A stretch of 64,000 nt of DNA from Pseudomonas kermanshahensis (GTDB lineage: Bacteria > Pseudomonadota > Gammaproteobacteria > Pseudomonadales > Pseudomonadaceae): NCBI RefSeq assembly GCF_014269205.2, contig NZ_JABWRY020000001.1, positions 3,596,001-3,660,000 of the forward strand, written 5' to 3'. The position numbers and the translations under genes were made by a program. The notes beneath the pieces were generated by a model. It saw only the letters and a program-made list of their open reading frames with translations. It ran no database searches and was not told the origin of the DNA. Positions within the stretch are counted from its first letter, which is position 1, and each line of letters starts with the position of its first letter. This document shows positions 56,998-64,000 of the stretch, piece after piece.

Positions 56998-58581
56998 TTG
57001 CCACACCCCAAGCACGGATTGCGCCTGGATTTACGCTCGCTCATTCTGATTCTCTGTGCCCTCACCGCGCTGCTGATGCTGTGCGCCAGTTATTTCGCCA
57101 GCTACCGGGTTCAGCGTCAGTTGCTGATCGACCACGCCCTGGAGGCCAACCGGGTGTACGCGGCGAAGCTGGCGTCGATCACCGAGACCTTCATCGCCAG
57201 TGCCTTGCAGCAGTTGTCGTTCAGTGCCGGCGTACAAGCCCACCAGTTGGCTGATGCCGCCGCGCTGCAGGCGGAGACCGACCGCGTGCTGCACCAGGGC
57301 CTGGCCTTCAACTCGACGTTCGTAGTCGATGCCGACGGGATCCTGCGGGCAATCTCCCCTGCCTCATTGCGCCACTACCTCAATACCAAGGTGCAGTCGC
57401 CCGGGGTTCAGGAGGCCTTGCAAGGGCGCAAGGCGCTGGTGTCGACGCCCTACCTGTCCGCCGCCAACAACCTGGTGGTGGCACTGTCGCAGCCGATCTT
57501 CGATACCAATGGGCGTTACCTGGGCTACGTCGGTGGCAGCCTGTACCTGCGCGAGCGCAACATCCTCAACAGCCTGCTGGGCGAGCACTTCTACAAGGAC
57601 GGCTCGTACCTCTATGTGGTCGACCGCAACCGCCGCCTGCTCTATCACCCGGACAACCAGCGAGTGGGCACGGTGGTGGAAGGCAACCCGCTGATCGATC
57701 AACTGGCGACCCTGGACAGCGGCACCCGCCAGCTGACCAACAGCCAGGGCGTGGAAATGCTGGCAGGGTTTGCCACGGTGCCGAGCGCTGGCTGGGGTGT
57801 AGTGGCGCAGCAACCGCTGGCGCAGACCGTGGCGCCCTTGAGCCACCTTGTGCTCAACGTTATCGGCACCTCGGCGCCGCTGGCGCTGGTGGGCAGCCTG
57901 GTGCTGTGGTGGCTGGCGATGACCATCGCTCGGCCACTCTGGCAATTGGCGGCCGGGGCCAGGTCGATGGACCGCTCAGGCACCGCCGAGCGCCTGCATC
58001 GGGTGCCGGCCTGGTACTTCGAGGCGGCTGAGCTCAAGCGTGCGCTGCTGTTCGGGCTCAACCTGCTGCAAGAGCGCATCGGCCGGCTTAACCGCGATGC
58101 CCAGACCGACCCACTGACCGGGCTGGGCAACCGCCGCAACCTGGAATTCAGCCTGTCGTTGTTGGAAGCCGAAGGGCGGGCTTTTTCGGCCATCGTGCTC
58201 GATATCGACCACTTCAAACGGGTAAACGACGGCCATGGGCATGAGGTGGGCGATCAGGTACTGCAGCGGCTGGCCGAGCTGATGCGCCGCTGTTGCCGAG
58301 AGGGCGACCTGCTTTGCCGCACCGGCGGCGAGGAGTTTCTCATGCTGCTGCCGGGGGCAAGCCTGGCGGTTGCGGCAGCAGTGGCAGAACGGCTACGGGT
58401 AACGGTGCAGGATACGCCGGTGGAACCCGTGGGCGCGGTGACGATCTCGCTGGGGGTGGCGCATTGGCCGGGCGGCGCAGGCAGCGAGCCTGGCGATGCA
58501 TTGAGCGAGGCGGACCGGGCGCTGTACGCGGCCAAACAGAATGGGCGCAATCGTGTGTGTGTCGCGCGAGTTCAGCCCTGA
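56998..58581 (+). CDS. Diguanylate cyclase with periplasmic Cache sensor, HAMP and GGDEF domains
   Basis: 527 residues starting at TTG 56998 (GAGG upstream; GTG 56986 has none). TM1 about 12-32, a periplasmic dCache-like sensor (about 38-280), TM2 about 285-307, HAMP (about 308-360), then GGDEF (about 365-520). The active-site signature is GGEEF, preceded by an inhibitory RxxD (REGD) exactly five residues upstream, so the protein should be an active, product-inhibited c-di-GMP synthase responding to an extracytoplasmic ligand. Confidence 0.9.
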   Translation: MPHPKHGLRLDLRSLILILCALTALLMLCASYFASYRVQRQLLIDHALEANRVYAAKLASITETFIASALQQLSFSAGVQAHQLADAAALQAETDRVLHQGLAFNSTFVVDADGILRAISPASLRHYLNTKVQSPGVQEALQGRKALVSTPYLSAANNLVVALSQPIFDTNGRYLGYVGGSLYLRERNILNSLLGEHFYKDGSYLYVVDRNRRLLYHPDNQRVGTVVEGNPLIDQLATLDSGTRQLTNSQGVEMLAGFATVPSAGWGVVAQQPLAQTVAPLSHLVLNVIGTSAPLALVGSLVLWWLAMTIARPLWQLAAGARSMDRSGTAERLHRVPAWYFEAAELKRALLFGLNLLQERIGRLNRDAQTDPLTGLGNRRNLEFSLSLLEAEGRAFSAIVLDIDHFKRVNDGHGHEVGDQVLQRLAELMRRCCREGDLLCRTGGEEFLMLLPGASLAVAAAVAERLRVTVQDTPVEPVGAVTISLGVAHWPGGAGSEPGDALSEADRALYAAKQNGRNRVCVARVQP

Positions 58582-58632
58582 GACCCGCGCAAACCTTCAC
58601 TGCCAGGCCCTTCGCAAAAGTTGTTACAAGCC

Positions 58633-58666
58633 TTGTCATAAAACTGTCGTGTTTCAGTCATAGGAT
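58633..58666 (+). promoter_or_regulatory. Three-repeat Pho box and -10 upstream of ParA-like gene
   Basis: TTGTCAT (58633-58639), CTGTCGT (58644-58650) and CAGTCAT (58655-58661) are spaced exactly 11 bp apart with AT-rich 4-bp spacers, matching PhoB half-sites (CTGTCAT). A -10-like TAGGAT (58661-58666) lies 10 nt after the second repeat. The gene starts 44 bp further on. Confidence 0.75.
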
Positions 58667-58709
58667 TGACCCCAACCTGACATTTTCACTCTTCATGGAT
58701 GAGCGTCTC

Positions 58710-59486
58710 ATGCGTCGTGTGGTTTTCAATCAGAAAGGTGGCGTCGGCAAGTCGAGCATCGCCTGCAACCTGGCTGCCGCCAGTGCCGCTGAAGGCTATC
58801 GGACCTTGCTCGTCGACCTCGACCCACAGGCCAATGCCACCTACTACCTGACCGGCCTGGTCAATGACGCCATCCCCTCGGGCATTGCCGACTTCTTCCG
58901 CCAGACCTTGTCATCCGTGACCGCGCACGGCAAGAAGCCCCGTGTGGCGATTACCGAAACCCGCTACAGCAACCTGCACCTGATCACCGCCAGCCCCGAC
59001 CTCAGCGACCTGCAAAGCAAGCTGGAGAGCAAGTTCAAGATCAACAAGCTGCGCAAGCTGCTGGTGGAATTGGCCGAAGACTACGAGCGGATCTACATCG
59101 ACACGCCGCCGGCCCTGAACTTCTACACCTTCAGCGCCCTGGTGGCCGCCGAACGCCTGTTGATCCCGTTCGACTGCGACAGCTTCTCGCGCCATGCGCT
59201 GCACAGCGTCATGGCCGAAGTGGAGGAGCTGCGCCAGGACCACAACCCAGCGCTGCAGGTGGAGGGCGTGGTCGTCAACCAGTTCGCCGGGCGCACGGCA
59301 CTGCACCAGACACTGGTCGATCAGTTGCGCGGTGAAGGGGTTCCGGTGCTGCCGGTGTACCTGAGCAGCTCGATCAAGATGCGCGAATCACACCAGGCGT
59401 CGGTGCCGCTGGTGCACATGGCGCCGCGGCACAAGCTGGCGTTGGAGTTTGCCGACCTGCTGGACGTGCTGGAGCGCGCAGCCTGA
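58710..59486 (+). CDS. ParA/MinD-type ATPase (orphan)
   Basis: 258 residues. Deviant Walker A KGGVGKSS at the N-terminus, LVDLDPQANATYYL (Walker A') and DTPPALNFYT motifs show a ParA-family ATPase. There is no ParB partner or chemotaxis gene adjacent. Start ATG 58710 chosen over 58695 because GAGC precedes it and relatives begin MRRVVFNQ. The strong Pho box upstream implies phosphate-starvation induction, a role not usual for ParA proteins. Confidence 0.8.
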   Translation: MRRVVFNQKGGVGKSSIACNLAAASAAEGYRTLLVDLDPQANATYYLTGLVNDAIPSGIADFFRQTLSSVTAHGKKPRVAITETRYSNLHLITASPDLSDLQSKLESKFKINKLRKLLVELAEDYERIYIDTPPALNFYTFSALVAAERLLIPFDCDSFSRHALHSVMAEVEELRQDHNPALQVEGVVVNQFAGRTALHQTLVDQLRGEGVPVLPVYLSSSIKMRESHQASVPLVHMAPRHKLALEFADLLDVLERAA

Positions 59487-59567
59487 GCCAAGCGGGCTGC
59501 TTTGCACCCCAGCATTTTGCGTCACCAGGGCTACCCGATCACGCATTCGGGTGATAGATTCGCCGCC

Positions 59568-59975
59568 ATGAAAACCACCCGGCAGACCCGCACGCTGACC
59601 GCCTGGACGCTTTATGCCAGCGTCCTGTTCAGCCTATTGCTGTGCGGCCTGCATCACGGCCAGATGAGTGGCCTGCGCCTGGCGGGCCTCGAGGGTGGTT
59701 TCTGTTCGATCAGCAGTGACCACGGCCCGGCCATCAACCTGGACAACGCCGGTGGCGACCAGCACATGGCTCAGCTCGACTGCCCCGTGTGCTCCTCGTT
59801 CGGCCTGGCAGTGCCGCTTGCCCACACCGGCTGGGCGTTCCTGCCGCCTCAGTCCGGGGCCACCTCGCCCATTGTCGTGCGCAGCTGGGCACAACCGCCG
59901 CCGCGCTACTTGCGCCCTGCCCTCAACCCCCGCGCCTCCCCCGCCGCGCTTCCCGCAGCCCTTCTGTTCGCCTGA
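59568..59975 (+). CDS. DUF2946 family protein
   Basis: 135 residues with an N-terminal hydrophobic segment (about 10-28), a CPVCSSF motif and histidines (LHHGQMSG, DHGPA) typical of DUF2946 proteins, which accompany copper transport genes. It precedes a TonB receptor gene by 66 bp on the same strand and probably forms an operon with it. Confidence 0.78.
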   Translation: MKTTRQTRTLTAWTLYASVLFSLLLCGLHHGQMSGLRLAGLEGGFCSISSDHGPAINLDNAGGDQHMAQLDCPVCSSFGLAVPLAHTGWAFLPPQSGATSPIVVRSWAQPPPRYLRPALNPRASPAALPAALLFA

Positions 59976-60041
59976 CCTCAAGCGGGTGCGCCTGTGCGCG
60001 CTCGCGGTCAGCCATGACTTTTGCGTGGAAGACACGACAAC

Positions 60042-62192
60042 ATGATCCGCAAGACCTCCCTGGTGCTCCTCATGGGCACTTGCACCTTCGCCTGGGCAGA
60101 CACTGCCCCGGTTGAACTCAACGCCACCACCATCGATGGCGAACGCGACGCCCCCTCCGGTGTGCAACTGGACGAGTCGATCCAAACCGGTTCGCGCCTG
60201 GGCCTCACCGCACGGGAAACCCCGGCGTCGGTCAGTGTCTCGGACCGCCGCCTGATCGAGGCGCACGGCGCCAAGGACAGCCAGGACGTGATCAACGCCA
60301 TGACCGGCGTCAACGCCTCGGCCAACCCCGGTTATGGCGGCTTCGTCGCCTACCGGGGCTTCACCCAGAACCAGGTCACCCAGCTCTACAACGGCATCAA
60401 CCTGGGCTACAGCAGTGCCACCCGGCCAGTGGATGCCTGGGTACTCGACCGGGTCGAACTGATCGGCGGGCCGTCCTCTTTCCTGCATGGCGCAGGCGCC
60501 GTGGGCGGCTCGATCAACTACATCACCAAGCTTGCCAGCCGCGATCAGCAGATCATCGACGGCCGCCTGCGCTACGGCAGTTTCGACGACTCAGAAGTGG
60601 CCTTCGGCATCAATCAGGCGCTGGCCAGCAACCCCGCCGACGCCCGCCACTTCATGCGCCTGGACTTCAGCCGGGGCCAGGGCAACGGCTACATCGACCG
60701 TAACCAGCGCAACACCGACAGCCTGGCGTTTTCGGTACTCAGCGACCTGGCGCCCAACCTCACCCACACCCTGGCGCTGGAGTACCAGGAAGACCGCGAA
60801 GACAGCCCGTACTGGGGTTCGCCGATCCTGCCGGGCCGCAGCACGATGAAGATCGACAAAAGCCGCCGCTTCGAAAACTACAACGTCGCGGACGGCCGCT
60901 ACGAGCAGCGGGTACGCTGGCTGCGTTCGATCCTCGACTACCAGCTCAGCGACAACACCAGCGTGCAGAACACGCTGTACCACTACAACGCCCAGCGCGA
61001 CTACCGCAACGTTGAACGCTACAGCTACACCGCCAATGGCAATGTGCAACGCAGCAGCCCCTACCTGCAAAGCCACGACCAGAATCTGTTGGGCGACCGC
61101 ATCGAGTTACGCCATGACAACACCCTGTTCGGCTTCGCCAGCCAATGGTCGCTAGGGCTGGAATACTCGCGCATGCGCCAGACCCTTTACCCGACGTCGA
61201 GCAGCTGGAGCGACGTCGTCGACCCCGACCATTTCGACCCTGGCAGTTTCGACGACATCACCGGGGTGAATGCCGGCCTGACCAAGCAGCGTCGTCACGA
61301 AGTCACTAACCGCGCGGTGTTTGCCGAAAACCGCCTGCAACTGACCGATCGCCTGGCCTTGCTGACGGCCCTGCGCTATGACTACCTCGACATGCAAGTG
61401 ACCAACTACGGAACGGTCTCGCCCACCTCGCCGGCGTTTTTCGAGCGCCGCTGGGAGCCGCTTTCCGGGCGCATCGGCCTGACCTACGCGCTGACGCCCA
61501 GTGCCAGTGTGTACGTGCAGTACAGCAGCTCGGCCGATCTGCCAGCCGGTTCACTGGCGGCGGCGACCTACTCCAACGTCGGCCTGTTCGACCTGTCCAA
61601 GGGCGAGCAATGGGAGGTCGGCAGCAAGTTCGACTTCCTCGACGGCCGCGGCGCCGCCACGCTGGCGCTGTACCAGATCGTGCGCAAGGACTTTGCCGTG
61701 CGTGATTCCAACGATGCCAACCAGACGGTGCAGGCCGGGCAGCAGACCTCGCGCGGCGTCGAGCTGTCCGGGCGGCTGCAGGTCACGCCGAAACTGCTGG
61801 CCGAGGCCAACTACGCCTACGTCGACGCGCAGTACGACACGTTCAACGAAGCGGTCAACGGGGTATCGGTGTCACGCAAGGGCAATACACCGGTCAACGT
61901 ACCGGCCAGCGTCGCTAACCTGTGGTTGACCTACAGCTTCACGTCCGCGTGGTCGGCGGGGGTCGATGGGCGCTACGTGGGCTCGGTGTATGCCGACAAT
62001 GCCAACACCCTCAAGGCACGGGCCTACACGCTGTTCGGTGCCTTCGCCCGCTACCGGCTGGATGAGCACACCACGGTGACCGGGCGAGTGCGCAACCTGA
62101 CCGACGAGGTGTATGCCAAGCAGGCCTACAGCTCCCAGTACTACATGGGAGCTCCGCGCACCTTCGAGGTGGCGCTGGACATGCGCTTCTGA
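60042..62192 (+). CDS. TonB-dependent receptor (DUF2946-linked; copper/siderophore-like)
   Basis: 716 residues with signal peptide (1-19, FAWA). Plug domain (ETPASVSVSDRRLIEAHG; GAGAVGGSINYITK), 22-strand barrel, C-terminal Phe. No STN domain, unlike the two other receptors in the window, so it is not a signalling receptor. The DUF2946 neighbour points to copper or a copper-chelator complex, but the sequence itself is FhuA-like and could import a ferric siderophore. ATG 60042 chosen (longer frame to 60021). Confidence 0.83.
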   Translation: MIRKTSLVLLMGTCTFAWADTAPVELNATTIDGERDAPSGVQLDESIQTGSRLGLTARETPASVSVSDRRLIEAHGAKDSQDVINAMTGVNASANPGYGGFVAYRGFTQNQVTQLYNGINLGYSSATRPVDAWVLDRVELIGGPSSFLHGAGAVGGSINYITKLASRDQQIIDGRLRYGSFDDSEVAFGINQALASNPADARHFMRLDFSRGQGNGYIDRNQRNTDSLAFSVLSDLAPNLTHTLALEYQEDREDSPYWGSPILPGRSTMKIDKSRRFENYNVADGRYEQRVRWLRSILDYQLSDNTSVQNTLYHYNAQRDYRNVERYSYTANGNVQRSSPYLQSHDQNLLGDRIELRHDNTLFGFASQWSLGLEYSRMRQTLYPTSSSWSDVVDPDHFDPGSFDDITGVNAGLTKQRRHEVTNRAVFAENRLQLTDRLALLTALRYDYLDMQVTNYGTVSPTSPAFFERRWEPLSGRIGLTYALTPSASVYVQYSSSADLPAGSLAAATYSNVGLFDLSKGEQWEVGSKFDFLDGRGAATLALYQIVRKDFAVRDSNDANQTVQAGQQTSRGVELSGRLQVTPKLLAEANYAYVDAQYDTFNEAVNGVSVSRKGNTPVNVPASVANLWLTYSFTSAWSAGVDGRYVGSVYADNANTLKARAYTLFGAFARYRLDEHTTVTGRVRNLTDEVYAKQAYSSQYYMGAPRTFEVALDMRF

Positions 62193-62198
62193 GGTGTC

Positions 62199-62232
62199 AG
62201 CCCTGCTGCAAGGGGTATGCCGCAGCAGGGCT
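62199..62232 (+). terminator. Hairpin after TonB receptor gene
   Basis: AGCCCTGCTGC (62199-62209) and GCAGCAGGGCT (62222-62232) are perfectly complementary over 11 bp around a 12-nt loop, 6 bp after the receptor stop. No T run follows. Confidence 0.6.
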
Positions 62233-62383
62233 GTACTCGCCTGGTTGAAACAGGCATCCCAGTGTCGCCCTCGACGAAGCTCCCGCAGGCGCTCACCGAT
62301 CTACTGGCAAGCACAACAATGATGACGCGGCCCGACCGCGTCACGTTCATTCAGGCTGCCAATGGAAACCGGAGAGCTCCCAC

Positions 62384-63721
62384 ATGTCCGCACCTCATGA
62401 GGTATCCCCCGCCACCCTGCGCCGGGTGATCGCCGCCTCTGCCATCGGCAACTTCGTCGAGTGGTTCGACTTTGCCGTCTATGGCTTTCTCGCCACGCTG
62501 ATTGCCAGCCAGTTCTTCGCCAGTGAAGATGCCAGCGTGGCTTTGCTCAAGACCTTCGCCGTGTTTGCCGTGGCATTTGCCCTGCGCCCGCTCGGCGGTA
62601 TCGTGTTCGGCGCACTGGGTGACCGCCTGGGCCGCAAGCGCATCCTGTCGCTGACCATCCTGCTGATGGCCGGCTCCACCACCTTGATCGGCTTGCTGCC
62701 GACCTATGCCAGCATTGGCCTGGCGGCACCCGTGCTGTTGACCCTGGCCCGTTGCCTGCAAGGCTTCTCGGCGGGTGGCGAGTACGCCGGCGCCTGCGCC
62801 TACCTGATGGAGCATGCGCCCAACGACAAGCGCGCGTTCTACGGCAGCTTCGTGCCGGTCTCGACCTTTTCAGCCTTTGCCTGCGCGGCGGTGATCGCCT
62901 ACGGCCTGGAAGCCAACCTGACGGCCGAGGCGATGAACGCCTGGGGCTGGCGCGTGCCTTTCCTGATCGCCGCCCCGTTGGGCCTGGTAGGCCTGTACCT
63001 GCGCTGGCGCATGGAAGAAACCCCGGCGTTCCGCGAAGCTGTGGCCCAAGGCAAAGAACACGAGCACTCGCCGCTCAAGGAGACCCTGCGCAACCATGGC
63101 CGGGCCATCCGCAACCTAGGGGCGTTCATCTCGCTGACGGCGCTGTCGTTCTATATGTTCACCACCTACTTTGCCACCTACCTGCAACTGGTCGGCAACC
63201 TCACCCGTGCGCAATCGCTGCTGGTAACCACAGTGGCGTTGTTGTTCGCTGCCGTCGGCTGCCCGCTGGCCGGGGCGTTTTGTGACCGGGTGGGGCGGCG
63301 CAAGACCATTGGTTTCACCTGCCTGTGGGTGATGGTCTGTGTGTTCCCGGCGTATTGGCTGGCCAGTTCCGGCTCACTGTCCGGGGCGCTGCTGGGGGTG
63401 ATTCTGCTGGCCGTGGGCGCGCTGTGCAGCGGCGTGGTGACTGCGGCATTGCTGTCGGAAAGCTTCCCGACACGGACCCGCTATACCGCGTCGGCGATTA
63501 CCTACAACGTGGCCTATACGCTGTTCGGCGGCACTGCGCCGTTGGTGGCGACCTGGTTGATCGGGCAGACGGGTAGCAGCCTGGCACCGGCGTTTTACCT
63601 GGTGGTGATTGCGCTGGTGGCTTTGGTCGGAGGGTTGGCATTGCCGGAGACGTCGCGGATTTCGTTGCATGATGAGGCCGGCGTCGATAGCGTGCGGCCT
63701 GGGGTACGGAGCAGCGTTTGA
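62384..63721 (+). CDS. MFS transporter, metabolite:H+ symporter (MHS) family
   Basis: 445 residues, twelve transmembrane segments. NFVEWFDFAVYGFLATLIA and RPLGGIVFGALGDRLGRK plus RCLQGFSAGGEYAGA are the hallmark MHS motifs (KgtP, ShiA, ProP relatives). It imports organic acids or osmolytes by proton symport; substrate not determinable. No clear operon partner. Confidence 0.87.
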   Translation: MSAPHEVSPATLRRVIAASAIGNFVEWFDFAVYGFLATLIASQFFASEDASVALLKTFAVFAVAFALRPLGGIVFGALGDRLGRKRILSLTILLMAGSTTLIGLLPTYASIGLAAPVLLTLARCLQGFSAGGEYAGACAYLMEHAPNDKRAFYGSFVPVSTFSAFACAAVIAYGLEANLTAEAMNAWGWRVPFLIAAPLGLVGLYLRWRMEETPAFREAVAQGKEHEHSPLKETLRNHGRAIRNLGAFISLTALSFYMFTTYFATYLQLVGNLTRAQSLLVTTVALLFAAVGCPLAGAFCDRVGRRKTIGFTCLWVMVCVFPAYWLASSGSLSGALLGVILLAVGALCSGVVTAALLSESFPTRTRYTASAITYNVAYTLFGGTAPLVATWLIGQTGSSLAPAFYLVVIALVALVGGLALPETSRISLHDEAGVDSVRPGVRSSV

Positions 63722-63728
63722 GATTTTT

Positions 63729-63747
63729 GGGGCCGCTGTGCGGCCCC
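63729..63747. terminator. GC-rich palindrome between convergent genes
   Basis: GGGGCCGC, loop TGT, GCGGCCCC: an 8-bp GC hairpin between the MHS gene (+) and the RND pump gene (-), likely bidirectional. Confidence 0.55.
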
Positions 63748-63754
63748 GGCATTA

Positions 63755-64000
<246 letters not shown>

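Overview
The window is a gene-dense, high-GC chromosomal segment most likely from the Pseudomonas putida group. I infer this from the gene families (FpvA/FhuE-type receptors with STN domains, OprD porin, pseudoazurin, LpxO, RibB with a degenerate C-terminal half, many LysR/AraC/MocR regulators) and from several classes of Pseudomonas-type REP/BIME palindromes, together with a REP-associated tyrosine transposase (RAYT). I see no rRNA, tRNA, CRISPR array, prophage or classical insertion sequence.

Layout. 0-4 kb: a putative aminophosphonate cluster (FAD oxidoreductase, OPA-type MFS importer, divergent LysR). 4-9 kb: DUF2784 protein, trans-aconitate methyltransferase, and a GABA-permease-like transporter divergent from a MocR regulator. 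8.6-11.3 kb: repeat-rich stretch with a 250-bp hairpin element, a LysR, a WYL-family regulator that lacks its WYL core, and a RAYT gene bracketed by two nearly identical BIMEs. 11.3-18.7 kb: TonB receptor, glutathione transferase, membrane protein, LysR and divergent secreted esterase. 18.7-24.3 kb: DUF1330 protein, RibB paralogue and a four-gene polyamine-type ABC importer, with palindromic operator candidates before both transcription units. 24.4-27.0 kb: a phosphate-binding/OmpA fusion behind a Pho box, then a TerC protein. 27.0-28.9 kb: an AT-richer island that looks like a type VI PAAR effector with a membrane immunity protein.

29-41 kb: acyl-CoA dehydrogenase/LysR, cysteine desulfurase, nitroreductase/LysR, AraC plus LysE exporter, SotB-like MFS, a propeller-like protein, and a zinc alcohol dehydrogenase divergent from a YqhC-type AraC regulator. 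41-45.4 kb: second 250-bp hairpin element, then a complete FecI-FecR-TonB receptor iron cell-surface signalling unit. 45.4-50.3 kb: ThpR, LpxO, AhpD-like protein, GNAT, outer-membrane protein, DUF1624 protein. 50.3-55.3 kb: a cobalamin riboswitch controlling a five-gene operon (binding protein, permease, ATPase, pseudoazurin, OprD porin). 55.3-64 kb: small proteins, GNAT, lipoprotein, diguanylate cyclase, a ParA-like ATPase behind a strong three-repeat Pho box, DUF2946 protein plus TonB receptor, MHS-type MFS transporter, and the end of a heavy-metal RND pump that runs off the window.

The common theme is nutrient and metal acquisition under scarcity (phosphonate, phosphate, iron, cobalamin/cobalt, copper), with many divergently transcribed regulator/target pairs. 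The most unusual items are the riboswitch operon that joins a BtuFCD-like importer to a blue-copper protein and a porin, the orphan PAAR effector/immunity pair, the paired hairpin elements whose outer ends differ between copies yet remain self-complementary, and two Pho-box genes not normally listed in the core Pho regulon.
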